In this document: in pieces, positions 43,251 through 51,415 of the stretch
Layout: every line of letters begins with the position of its first letter
Numbering within the stretch: the stretch's first letter is position 1
Source of the DNA: JBJGXI01 sp045635475
GTDB taxonomy: Bacteria > Bacillota > Bacilli > Bacillales > Amphibacillaceae
Reading direction: 5' to 3'
Assembly (NCBI RefSeq): GCF_045635475.1
Contig: NZ_JBJGXI010000005.1
Coordinates: 62,001-126,000, forward strand
DNA length: 64,000 nt
Position numbers and translations under genes: made by a program
Notes under the pieces: generated by a model
What the model saw: the letters and a program-made list of their open reading frames with translations, nothing else
Databases searched by the model: none
What the model was told of the DNA's origin: nothing

Positions 43251-43857
43251 GTCTATTGTGATCTACATCATTTTCATAGTACGTAATATAGCGATCTAAA
43301 TCTTGTTGGTAGTTAAACATTTCTACTTCTAATGGACTCGGCTCTTCATTTAGACGTTTTTTCAACAAATGATTAAAAAACAATGTCATCCCAATACCGA
43401 GACCAAGTGAGTACGGCACTTGTATCCACAATGGATAAGCCTCTTCTTCACCAGTCAGCAAATAGTGTAATTTCTGTTGAACCTCTTGCATACTCACATC
43501 ATAGTGAAAATTCATAATCGCCATTGCCGTTCCAATAAACATTAACAGCCAGATTATGGATACAAAAAAAATCGAAGAAACTTTTTTAGGCTTTTCGATT
43601 TTTAAAATCGTTTGTTCCGGGCCAAGCGGTTGGAACTCCACCTCAGGGAATTGTTCAATTAATTGAGAAATAACCTGAAACACATCAATAACCAGCATCG
43701 ATCGGTCTTGCTCACTTACTTTATATATTTTTGTTTGCTTCATTTTTTTTAACAAACTACTATCACCAGTCAAAAATGCAATATCTTCTAAGTACACCAC
43801 TTCATTTTTGGTAACCTTCGTGTACTTTCTTAAGCGAATATAAATAATTCCCCCCAT
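43231..43857 (-). CDS. spoVAA: Stage V sporulation protein AA
   Basis: SpoVAA, 208 residues: a soluble N-terminal half beginning IYIRLRKYTKVTKNEVVYLEDIA by pattern, then two membrane helices (about 95-115 and 145-165) and a charged tail. It heads the operon with a GGAGGAAA site 7-9 nt before the ATG. In B. subtilis the operon is transcribed by SigG in the forespore; no promoter was called here. Confidence 0.92.
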   Translation of the reverse strand: MGGIIYIRLRKYTKVTKNEVVYLEDIAFLTGDSSLLKKMKQTKIYKVSEQDRSMLVIDVFQVISQLIEQFPEVEFQPLGPEQTILKIEKPKKVSSIFFVSIIWLLMFIGTAMAIMNFHYDVSMQEVQQKLHYLLTGEEEAYPLWIQVPYSLGLGIGMTLFFNHLLKKRLNEEPSPLEVEMFNYQQDLDRYITYYENDVDHNRHDHSSK

Positions 43858-43924
43858 GATAAATTTCCTCCTTTTCGGAAATTCTTACTGTTAGTATGAG
43901 TGTTATAGCCTGAATCATACACAA

Positions 43925-44110
43925 ATAAGAAAAGTGCAGAGCGCCGCTTAGAAACGTAGCGACTGGAGCGAATCGATTGAGATAAAGGAATCATGCCCCT
44001 GCAAAAGGGGTATGTCGACGTTGGACGGCAAGTCCGCCTTTAGTCGATCTTCCATAAAACTTGAATCGATGATGACTTATCGGAAGGTGATTCGTGAAGT
44101 CGACTAGTAC
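43925..44110. repeat. Second type of GC-rich intergenic repeat (AAAAGTGCAGAGCGC element)
   Basis: In the 388-bp gap between spoVAA and sigF. It begins AAAAGTGCAGAGCGCC (43932 on) and has stacked hairpins: CCCCTGCAAAAGGGG (43996-44010), then TCGAC (44015-44019) with GTCGA (44043-44047) enclosing GGAC/GTCC. Outer arms with GCGAATC and a reverse partner near 44090 look complementary in part. The short frame on the minus strand across it has no ribosome site and is rejected as a gene. Confidence 0.6.
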
Positions 44111-44132
44111 ATGTTTATGTCCTTTCTTTTCT

Positions 44133-44174
44133 AATAAAAAAATCAACGTGCATACTTTCGCATGTGCGCTGATT
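44133..44174 (-). terminator. Terminator after sigF
   Basis: 13-bp stem AATCAACGTGCAT (44141-44153) / ATGTGCGCTGATT (44162-44174) with two mismatches, then TTTTTT on the minus strand. Confidence 0.88.
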
Positions 44175-44245
44175 CTTATTTTCATAATAAATATAATACT
44201 TTTTTATGCGGCGAGCCAGCTTTGGACTCCTCGCTCGTGATTTTT

Positions 44246-45001
44246 CTAAACACCTATTTGGTCTTTTATAAAATCCAATATCTTCTTCTCTAAGCGGGAC
44301 ACCTGTACTTGTGATATCCCTAACCTTTCTGCAACTTCTGATTGTGTCTTATCTTTATAATATCGCAAGTAGACAATCAGTCGTTCTCTTTCTTCAAGAC
44401 TGGAAATGACTTCTTGTAGCGCGAGTTTGTCAAACCATTTTGTGTCTTGGTCGGCGATTTGATCGAGTAACGTAATTGGGTCACCATCATTTTCATAGAC
44501 AGTTTCATGAATCGAATGCGGAAGTTTCGCAGCCTCTTGAGCATGTACAATATCTTCTGGCGGCAAATCTAGTTCAATCGCCAGCTCGTTTATTGTTGGC
44601 GTCCGCCCCATTTCTTTTGTTAGCTCGTCCCTTTTCTTACGTATCTTGTTCCCTAATTCTTTTAAAGAACGACTTACCTTAACACTGCCATCATCCCGAA
44701 TAAACCGCTGTATTTCCCCAATAATCATTGGGACAGCATAAGTAGAAAAGCGAACATCATAGGATAAATCGAATTTATCAATTGATTTCAACAATCCGAT
44801 ACATCCAATTTGGAACAAATCATCCGGATCGTACCCGCGGTTTATAAAACGCTGCACAACAGACCAAACGAGTCGCACATTTCTTTCTACCAATATATCT
44901 CGTGCATCCTGATCTCCATGTTGACTTTGGTATATATATGCCTTTACCTCTTTATCGGTCAGTTGCTCATCCTTTTCCGACTTTTTTATTTTCATTTGCA
45001 T
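44246..45001 (-). CDS. sigF: RNA polymerase sigma-F factor
   Basis: SigF is the first forespore-specific sigma factor. Region 2 shows GYDPDDLFQIGCIGLLKSIDKFD with YAVPMIIGEIQRFIRDD; region 3 is near 130-160; region 4 ends with SEVAERLGISQVQVSRLEKKI. The start is taken at 45001, six nt from AAGGGG; ATG codons at 45007 (too close) and 44995 are alternatives. It is the last gene of the spoIIA operon, 10 nt after spoIIAB, and is followed by a terminator. Confidence 0.96.
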   Translation of the reverse strand: MQMKIKKSEKDEQLTDKEVKAYIYQSQHGDQDARDILVERNVRLVWSVVQRFINRGYDPDDLFQIGCIGLLKSIDKFDLSYDVRFSTYAVPMIIGEIQRFIRDDGSVKVSRSLKELGNKIRKKRDELTKEMGRTPTINELAIELDLPPEDIVHAQEAAKLPHSIHETVYENDGDPITLLDQIADQDTKWFDKLALQEVISSLEERERLIVYLRYYKDKTQSEVAERLGISQVQVSRLEKKILDFIKDQIGV

Positions 45002-45011
45002 AGGCATCCCC

Positions 45012-45452
45012 TTAATTGCATAAGGTTTTACTCTTTGAGAAATTTTTGATCAATTTGATCGTTGTACCTTCATTTGGACCTGAAGTAATTTCCACTTTAT
45101 CCATAAAGTTCTCCATAATAGTAAAACCCATTCCTGACCTTTCTAATTCAGGCTTAGAGGTGTATAAAGGCTGAATTGCTTCATCGACATTTTCAATGCC
45201 AACACCCTCATCCCTTATCGTTAGCTCGACTTGCTCTTCATCAATACTACAAGCAATGTAAATTTTCTGATCTGTTTGATTGTCATAGCCATGAATGATG
45301 CTATTGGTAACTGCTTCAGAAACAACTGTCTTTATTTCCGTTAGCTCATCCATTGTTGGATCAATCTGCGCTACGAATGCTGCTACTGTCACGCGGGCAA
45401 ACGATTCATTTGCACTAATACTTGAAAACTCTAACTGCATGGAATTTTTCAT
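45012..45452 (-). CDS. spoIIAB: Anti-sigma F factor SpoIIAB
   Basis: SpoIIAB is both anti-sigma factor to SigF and the kinase of SpoIIAA. The GHKL ATPase pattern is clear: VSEAVTNSIIHGYD (N box, about 44-57), IRDEGVGIENVDE (G1) and SGMGFTIMENFMDKVEI (G2). 146 residues is standard. The ATG overlaps the spoIIAA stop by 4 nt, keeping the two products coupled. Confidence 0.97.
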   Translation of the reverse strand: MKNSMQLEFSSISANESFARVTVAAFVAQIDPTMDELTEIKTVVSEAVTNSIIHGYDNQTDQKIYIACSIDEEQVELTIRDEGVGIENVDEAIQPLYTSKPELERSGMGFTIMENFMDKVEITSGPNEGTTIKLIKNFSKSKTLCN

Positions 45453-45802
45453 GACGCCACCCCCAAGCTTAATAGGGCAAATTCTTCACTATCTTCTAAG
45501 CGAATAATTTTGAACATCCCTGACAATTCAAACAAACGTTTAACTGCCGGGGAAATAGAACAGACAACCATTTCTCCACCTAACTGCATGACCTCTTTAT
45601 ACCTTCCTAAAATAACGCCTAGGCCTGAGCTATCCATAAAAGCCAATTGCTCTAAGTTTAAAATGACGTGTTTCACATTCTTTTCCCACAAAGCATTCTG
45701 CCATTGTTTCTTTAAGTCTTCCGCTGCATGGTGATCTAGCTCACCTGTTAGACGGACTAATAACACATTTTCTTTCGTTGATAATTCAATAGAAAGACTC
45801 AC
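45449..45802 (-). CDS. spoIIAA: Anti-anti-sigma F factor SpoIIAA
   Basis: A STAS-domain protein of 117 residues that frees SigF when dephosphorylated. The phosphorylated serine is in FMDSSGLGVILGRY near residue 57. A GTG start at 45802 is preceded by AGGAGG. It lies 106 nt after dacF and starts the core spoIIA unit. Confidence 0.97.
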   Translation of the reverse strand: MSLSIELSTKENVLLVRLTGELDHHAAEDLKKQWQNALWEKNVKHVILNLEQLAFMDSSGLGVILGRYKEVMQLGGEMVVCSISPAVKRLFELSGMFKIIRLEDSEEFALLSLGVAS

Positions 45803-45868
45803 TACTTTATTCCTCCTTTTACTTTCTGTAGTGAATCTTTTCTTGATGTGTAAGCGAAAATCCTTCTA

Positions 45869-45875
45869 GTCGACA
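45869..45875 (-). promoter_or_regulatory. Candidate Spo0A box ahead of spoIIAA
   Basis: Minus-strand TGTCGAC differs at one position from the 0A box TGTCGAA. Directly downstream is AAGGATTTT, like a SigH -35. A good SigH -10 is not clear. In B. subtilis spoIIA is driven by SigH and Spo0A. Confidence 0.4.
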
Positions 45876-45908
45876 AAAGAAGTGCTAATTCGTAAAAAGA
45901 AGTGTTTA

Positions 45909-47108
45909 TTATCGGTTTTTCAACAATTCTTCAAAGGACCGCTTGAATAACGTGAAAATATTAGCATTTTTAACATCTTTGCTAACGACTATTTCTGTCT
46001 CTGACAACAATTCATTGTTGTTTGTTACTTGTAAGACACCAACTTTATCTCCTTTTTTGAGAGGTAGTTGTAAGTCATTATCTAATTTAACGATTGTACT
46101 AACATCCTCTAATTTCTTGCCCTTTTCATGTAGGATAGAAACAGAATCTTCTGTAATGATATCAACATTATCTTGATCTGCTTTAATAAGATTTAATTTA
46201 GTGACAGGTTGATTTTGCTTAAATAATTGTGTCGTTTCATATCTTGCAAAACCATAATCAAGCATTTGAGAAACATCACTATTTCGCTTTTTCGGTGTCT
46301 CTGCTCCCATAACTACTGCCACTAGCCGCATGTTATTCTTCTCTGCAGTTGCCGTTAAGCAATACTTCGCTAATGTTGTAAAACCTGTTTTTAATCCATC
46401 TACGCCAGGGTAAAACTTGACGAGTTTATTTGTATTAACGAGCCAAAACTCATCTTCGGTACCTTTGCGCAAATAATCTTCATATATACTTGTGTATTCT
46501 GTAATTTCCTTATGCTTTAACAATTCCTTCGCCATAACACCCATGTCATATGCGGTACTATAGTGGTCATCTACTGGTAGACCAGTTGTATTCTGAAAAC
46601 GCGTATTTTCTAAACCAAGTTCAGCGACTTTATTGTTCATCATTTGTACAAATGCATCTTCACTACCGGCAATTCTTTCTGCTAAAGCGACACTAGCATC
46701 ATTTCCTGATGCAACAGCAACGCCTTTTAACAGGTCTTTTACGGTCATTTCTTCTCCAGCTTCAAGAAAAATTTGTGACCCACCCATTGAGGCTGCATTT
46801 TCACTGACGCGGACCTTTTCATCTAGTTTAATCGTCTCCTCATCTAGTGCTTGCATAATCAAAATTAATGTCATTATTTTTGTCATACTTGCTGGCGGCA
46901 GTTGATCGTGTGCATTTTTTTCGTAAATAATCTTCCCTGTGTCTCGTTCAAGTAAGATTGCCGATTGAGCACTTTCTGCTAAATTCAACTGATTTTCTGT
47001 ATTTTCTTTTTTGTCCTCGTCACCACTTTCTTCTGCAAGGATTGGAGCCGTTCCTAAACTAGCAAAGATCATGGTGCTAATTAGTGTCAGTAATATGTAC
47101 TTTTTCAT
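45909..47108 (-). CDS. dacF: D-alanyl-D-alanine carboxypeptidase DacF
   Basis: DacF is a penicillin-binding protein expressed in the forespore that limits cross-linking in the spore cortex. It has a signal peptide (about 1-25), SxxK in PASMTKIM (near 73), SGN in VASGNDASVA (near 133) and KTG in GLKTGFT (near 236), then the PBP5 C-terminal domain and an amphipathic C-terminus (about 375-399). It precedes spoIIAA as in B. subtilis, where SigG reads through dacF-spoIIA. Confidence 0.95.
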   Translation of the reverse strand: MKKYILLTLISTMIFASLGTAPILAEESGDEDKKENTENQLNLAESAQSAILLERDTGKIIYEKNAHDQLPPASMTKIMTLILIMQALDEETIKLDEKVRVSENAASMGGSQIFLEAGEEMTVKDLLKGVAVASGNDASVALAERIAGSEDAFVQMMNNKVAELGLENTRFQNTTGLPVDDHYSTAYDMGVMAKELLKHKEITEYTSIYEDYLRKGTEDEFWLVNTNKLVKFYPGVDGLKTGFTTLAKYCLTATAEKNNMRLVAVVMGAETPKKRNSDVSQMLDYGFARYETTQLFKQNQPVTKLNLIKADQDNVDIITEDSVSILHEKGKKLEDVSTIVKLDNDLQLPLKKGDKVGVLQVTNNNELLSETEIVVSKDVKNANIFTLFKRSFEELLKNR

Positions 47109-47170
47109 GGACTAACCTCCAAATAATCATAGTATCTAGTATTTTTTCCATGAAGTCTCATTTTTATAAC

Positions 47171-47212
47171 AAAAAAAATAACTTAGGAGCAAATACTCCT
47201 AAGTTATTTTTA
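47171..47212. terminator. Bidirectional terminator between pdp and dacF
   Basis: Perfect 13-bp stem AATAACTTAGGAG (47177-47189) / CTCCTAAGTTATT (47196-47208), with A-run before and T-run after, so it can act both ways. Element C starts just beyond it. Confidence 0.9.
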
Positions 47213-47216
47213 TTTT

Positions 47217-47399
47217 AGCTGTTTTCTACAAGATTGTTGTTAATGCGCAAAATGCTAAACTTCAGCGTAACGTGTTAAGCAACTCTGCCTGTCTATTCCG
47301 CACCACGCTGTTTCCCGCGAAATTGGAGCATTTCTTTACATTACGACGGATTTCGTTTCAAACATGACATAAAGTGCAACAACTTCTACGAAAAGAGCC
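47217..47399. repeat. Structured intergenic element, copy C (internally deleted, 183 bp)
   Basis: The left arm AGCTGTTTTCTACAAGATTG continues to GTTGTT and CAGCGTAACGTG; the right arm ends CATTACGACGGATTTCG and then GCAACAACTTCTACGAAAAG plus AGCC. The arms match those of copies A, B and D, but only about 60 bp lie between them and the interior helices are gone. The right end directly touches the pdp stop codon at 47400. Confidence 0.75.
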
Positions 47400-48704
47400 T
47401 TATTTTATTACTTTGTAAATGAGATGCTTCGTGTCAACAGGCGTTGTTGAAATGTTAAAAGCACCTTTAACTTTATTGTGTGAATCATCGAGACTATTCT
47501 TTTGATCATAATGTAAGGTAGCTAATGCTTCACCAGCTTTAACGTTGTCACCAATTTTTTTGTGAAGTGTAATTCCTACACCATAATTGATTTGATCATC
47601 CTTTGCTGCTCTACCGGCACCTAAGAACATGGCAGCTATTCCAATCGCTTCTGCATCTATTTCTGATATATATCCTTCTGTTTCAGCGGTAACCTCAAGG
47701 TGATGCTTCGCTGAAGGTAGCTTTGTTACGTCTTCGATCATGGCAACATCGCCACCCTGAGCAGCAACAAACGCTTTAAAAGCTTCAAATGCTTTACCAT
47801 TATCCAAATTTTTCTCTAAGGCATGATAAGCCAGCTCATAGGAGTCAAATACACCAGCGAGCACGGTCATGTGTGAAGCTAGTTCAAGCGCTAGGCGTCG
47901 TAAATCAGCAACAGGTTTTCCTTGCAATACTTCAATCGCTTCTTTCACTTCATTGGCATTACCAACTTCAAACCCTAGCGGTTGGTTCATATCACTAATT
48001 ACTGCCACTGTATTTCGTTCTAAATTGTTACCGATCTTAACCATAGCGTTCGCTAAAGACGTCGCATCTTCTACCGTCTTCATGAAGGCACCTGAGCCAG
48101 TTTTTACATCTAAAACGATACTTTCAGCACCAGATGCTAGCTTTTTGCTCATGATCGAGCTTGCTATTAAAGGAATCGACTCGACAGTTGCTGTTACATC
48201 ACGTAGGGCATACAGCTTCTTGTCGGCAGGTGCTAGATTTCCTGTTTGACCAGCTACTGCGAGCTTGTGAGTGTTAACATTCTCGACAAACATTTCCTTT
48301 GTCAGTTCTACCGTCAAGCCTGCGATTGATTCGAGTTTATCTAACGTTCCACCGGTATGACCTAACCCACGTCCAGACATTTTCGCGACTGGAACACCTA
48401 CAGAAGCTACTAATGGTCCTGTAATTAGTGTCGTTTTATCACCAACACCACCGGTAGAGTGCTTATCGACTTTTGGGCCATCGATGGCTGATAAATCGAT
48501 TGTTTCCCCTGAATCTACCATTGCTTGCGTTAACGTGGCTGTTTCATTTTCAGTCATCCCTTTAAAATAGATCGCCATTAAAAGAGCTGATGCTTGGTAG
48601 TCTGGTATCGTCTCCGTTGTATAACCTTGGATAAAGAACTGAATTTCTTCTGTATTCAGCTCTTCTCCTAGTCTTTTTTTATGAATTATATCTACCATCC
48701 GCAT
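47400..48704 (-). CDS. pdp: Pyrimidine-nucleoside phosphorylase
   Basis: Pdp cleaves uridine, thymidine and deoxyuridine with phosphate to base and (deoxy)ribose-1-phosphate. The family signature SGRGLGHTGGTLDKLESIAG is at about residues 108-127, and KHSTGGVGDKTTL near 82-94 binds phosphate. 434 residues is the normal length. It follows punA by 9 nt; deoB is further upstream, so the set deoB-punA-pdp channels deoxynucleosides into the pentose phosphate pathway. The start has a GGTG site 5 nt upstream. Confidence 0.96.
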   Translation of the reverse strand: MRMVDIIHKKRLGEELNTEEIQFFIQGYTTETIPDYQASALLMAIYFKGMTENETATLTQAMVDSGETIDLSAIDGPKVDKHSTGGVGDKTTLITGPLVASVGVPVAKMSGRGLGHTGGTLDKLESIAGLTVELTKEMFVENVNTHKLAVAGQTGNLAPADKKLYALRDVTATVESIPLIASSIMSKKLASGAESIVLDVKTGSGAFMKTVEDATSLANAMVKIGNNLERNTVAVISDMNQPLGFEVGNANEVKEAIEVLQGKPVADLRRLALELASHMTVLAGVFDSYELAYHALEKNLDNGKAFEAFKAFVAAQGGDVAMIEDVTKLPSAKHHLEVTAETEGYISEIDAEAIGIAAMFLGAGRAAKDDQINYGVGITLHKKIGDNVKAGEALATLHYDQKNSLDDSHNKVKGAFNISTTPVDTKHLIYKVIK

Positions 48705-48713
48705 GTGATCACC

Positions 48714-49547
48714 TTAACCTTTTGTTGTTTCTGGAAGTGTCTCCACGATTTGTTTTACAAATCTAAGGAAATCTTCTCGTACCTTTTCCGTCGTATCCAT
48801 TACTTCTTGGTGTGATAATGGTTGGTCCAAAATCCCAGCAGCCATGTTAGAAATACAAGAAATACCTAATACACGCATGTTCGACTGATTGGCGACAATT
48901 ACTTCTGGGACGGTAGACATACCTACTGCATCGCCCCCGAAAGTCCGTAACATCCGTATTTCCGCAGCAGTTTCATACGAAGGTCCCGTATTAGCCACAT
49001 ACACACCTGCTTGTACCTTTAATCCTAGCGAATCAGCAGAAGCTTTCGCATGGTTGACTAATTTTCGATCATAGGCTTCCGACATATCTGGAAATCTTGC
49101 ACCTAATGATTCTTCGTTCGGTCCGATCAATGGATTAGTACCCATATTATTTATATGATCCGTAATTAACATTAAATCACCAGGTTCAAAACTTTCATTA
49201 ATCCCACCAGCTGCATTTGTTACGATTACTGTTTCGATACCTAATTGTTTCATCACGCGAACTGGAAATGTTACTTGTTCCATCGTATAGCCTTCGTAAA
49301 AATGGAACCTTCCTTGCATTGCAATCACTTGTTTACCTTGCAGCTGACCAATCACTAATTGTCCTTTATGGCCTTGTACTGTTGATTCTGGAAAATGCGG
49401 AATATCTTTATAAGCAACCGTAATCTTGTCCTCAATTTCTTCCGCTAATACGCCTAAACCAGAACCTAGTATTAAACCAATCGTTGGTTGTTTCTTTACT
49501 TGTTTATTAATATAAGTTGTTGCTTCCTTTAATGGTCGAAGTGACAT
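48714..49547 (-). CDS. punA: Purine-nucleoside phosphorylase (trimeric type)
   Basis: PunA (PupG) cleaves guanosine and inosine with phosphate. Motifs are GLILGSGLGVLAEEI (about 24-38), VTNAAGGINESFEPGDLM (near 113-130), MGTNPLIGPNE and GPSYETAAEIRMLRTFGGDAVGMS by pattern. 277 residues and the sequence pattern fit the trimeric PNP family. It lies between deoB and pdp; repeat element D separates it from deoB, so it may have its own promoter. Confidence 0.95.
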   Translation of the reverse strand: MSLRPLKEATTYINKQVKKQPTIGLILGSGLGVLAEEIEDKITVAYKDIPHFPESTVQGHKGQLVIGQLQGKQVIAMQGRFHFYEGYTMEQVTFPVRVMKQLGIETVIVTNAAGGINESFEPGDLMLITDHINNMGTNPLIGPNEESLGARFPDMSEAYDRKLVNHAKASADSLGLKVQAGVYVANTGPSYETAAEIRMLRTFGGDAVGMSTVPEVIVANQSNMRVLGISCISNMAAGILDQPLSHQEVMDTTEKVREDFLRFVKQIVETLPETTKG

Positions 49548-49575
49548 TATTGTTTCCCCCTTTTATTTTGCTTTA

Positions 49576-49908
49576 GGTTGTTTTCTAATAGATTGTTGTT
49601 GCGTATACGAAATAAAATGCGTCGTAGTACTTAGGTGCTCACGATCTTTGGTGTGCACCGCTCCGTCCCTACACTTCATAAAAGGTGTAACAGTACCCTA
49701 AGCTGTGGAAAAATACGCCACTCCAGCGGGAAAGGAACAGTCTGAAGACCCCGCAGTGAGCGCTCTTTGCGAGGGAGGAGGAGTAGAGCGTTCCCCGCGG
49801 AAAGGGCGTATTTTTCCACAGCGACGTTGTAGCACATCACTAAGCACTACGTCGGAGATTAGCTAAACTATGAATGCATAAAACCCATAAATCTTACGAA
49901 AAGTGACC
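49576..49908. repeat. Structured intergenic element, copy D
   Basis: Arms: left GGTTGTTTTCTAATAGATTG at 49576, with CGTCGTAGTACTTAG at 49620-49634 against CTAAGCACTACGTCG at 49840-49854; right end GGTCACTTTTCGTAAG read backwards from 49908. A perfect 18-bp helix joins 49702-49719 (GCTGTGG to TACGCC) with 49805-49822. Inside, the blocks CTCCAGCGGGA, GAAGACCCCGCAG, GGGAGGAGG and CCCCGCGGAAAG match those of copies A and B, whose outer helix has a quite different sequence. It ends 5 nt from the deoB stop. Confidence 0.83.
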
Positions 49909-49913
49909 TTTAT

Positions 49914-51089
49914 TTAAATATCTCCTAAAAAGCTTTTTCCGTATTCCGGTAATTTAACGGAGAAGTTGTCCGCTACAGTTGCACCAACATCAGCAAACGT
50001 TTTTCTAATCGGCAGTTCTTTTGCTTGCTGTAGACCTTTATAGTAAACGAGCAACGGTACATATTCTCTTGTGTGATCGGTACCGTGATGCGTCGGATCG
50101 TTACCATGATCAGCTGTAAGTATAAGTAAATCGTCTTCTTTTAATTTATCCAATACTTCTGGAAGTCTACGGTCGAAAGTTTCTAGTGCTTCTGCATAAC
50201 CTTGTGGGTCGCGGCGATGTCCATATTTGGCATCGAAATCAACCAGGTTTAAGAAGCTTAGGCCATTAAAGTTCTGATCCATAGAAGCAACTAGCTTTGT
50301 CATGCCATCTTCATTATCACTCGTACGAACTGCTTCAGTTACACCTTCATTATCATAAATATCAGATATTTTCCCTAAGGCTATTACGTCAAAGTTTTCA
50401 TCTTTAAGCTCATTCATGACGGTGCGACCAAATGGTTTAAGCGCATAATCATGACGGTTTGACGTGCGTTCAAACGCGCCAGGTTCACCGATAAATGGCC
50501 GAGCAATCACGCGTCCAATCATATATTCTTCCCTCAATGTTAGCTCACGAGCAATTTCACAGATTTTATACTGTTCCTCAATCGGAACAATGCCTTCGTG
50601 CGCCGCTATTTGAAGCACAGAATCGGCAGAGGTATAGACGATAAGTGCACCTGATTTCATATGTTCTTCACCAAGCTCGTCCAAGATTTCTGTTCCAGAA
50701 GCTGGCTTATTTCCGATAATTTTTCTACCGGTACGCTGCTCTAGTTCCTGCACTAAATCATCAGGAAATCCATCCGGAAAGGTGCGGAAAGGTTGTTCAA
50801 TATGTAAGCCCATCAATTCCCAGTGCCCTGTCATCGTATCTTTTCCGTTCGAAGCTTCTTCCATCTTCGTAAAGTGTGCCTGTGGATGATCTGCTTTTTC
50901 AATTCCTTTGATTTCTTTGATATTACTTAATCCTAACTTTGCCGTATTTGGCATATGTAACCCATTTGTACGCTCCGCTATGTGCCCTAGCGTATCTGCA
51001 CCCACATCATTAAACGCTGCTGCATCTGGAGCTTCGCCAATCCCGACGGAGTCTAATACAATTAAAAATATTCGTTGAAACTTAGGCAT
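49914..51089 (-). CDS. deoB: Phosphopentomutase
   Basis: DeoB (Drm) interconverts (deoxy)ribose-1- and 5-phosphate. It is an alkaline phosphatase-superfamily metalloenzyme with metal sites in LIVLDSVGIGEAPDA (about 6-20) and TADHGNDPTHHGTDHTREY near 325-343. 391 residues is standard. The ATG at 51089 is preceded by GGAGG; the longer frame to 51131 is not needed. It lies downstream of xerD and upstream of punA as in B. subtilis. Confidence 0.96.
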   Translation of the reverse strand: MPKFQRIFLIVLDSVGIGEAPDAAAFNDVGADTLGHIAERTNGLHMPNTAKLGLSNIKEIKGIEKADHPQAHFTKMEEASNGKDTMTGHWELMGLHIEQPFRTFPDGFPDDLVQELEQRTGRKIIGNKPASGTEILDELGEEHMKSGALIVYTSADSVLQIAAHEGIVPIEEQYKICEIARELTLREEYMIGRVIARPFIGEPGAFERTSNRHDYALKPFGRTVMNELKDENFDVIALGKISDIYDNEGVTEAVRTSDNEDGMTKLVASMDQNFNGLSFLNLVDFDAKYGHRRDPQGYAEALETFDRRLPEVLDKLKEDDLLILTADHGNDPTHHGTDHTREYVPLLVYYKGLQQAKELPIRKTFADVGATVADNFSVKLPEYGKSFLGDI

Positions 51090-51415
51090 GATTATTCCTC
51101 CATTACGTTCTTCTAGTAGTTCTATTTCCACGAAATAGTGTTCATTAATCTGATAAACATGCTTACTTTCCCATGATTTTGCAGAATTATGCTAAAAACA
51201 AAAGTGCAGAGTGCTGGTTTATGACTTACGGAACAAGACCGGAATCAAGAAAGACCCTTGTTTCTGCTGTGCAAATTCAATAAAGCTTTCCTTCGATTAG
51301 TTAATTGTCCCACCGAAACCTTTTGCACGCTCTCCCCTCACCCTCGTATGAAGATAATGGAAGTCACGCTAGTCACTTACACTAAACTTTGTTCAGGTAT
51401 TTAATATAGAATTTA
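51090..51415. other. Gene-free gap between xerD and deoB with a possible repeat remnant
   Basis: At about 51200 the sequence AAAAGTGCAGAGTGCTGG recalls the start of the element at 43925-44110. The following 100 bp (GCAC/GTGC and AGAGCG segments near 51320) keep some complementarity but no clear fold. No gene is seen. Confidence 0.35.

Noticed and set aside
43991..44185. 64-codon frame on the minus strand
   Set aside because: It crosses the hairpins of the GC-rich repeat and the sigF terminator; no ribosome site.
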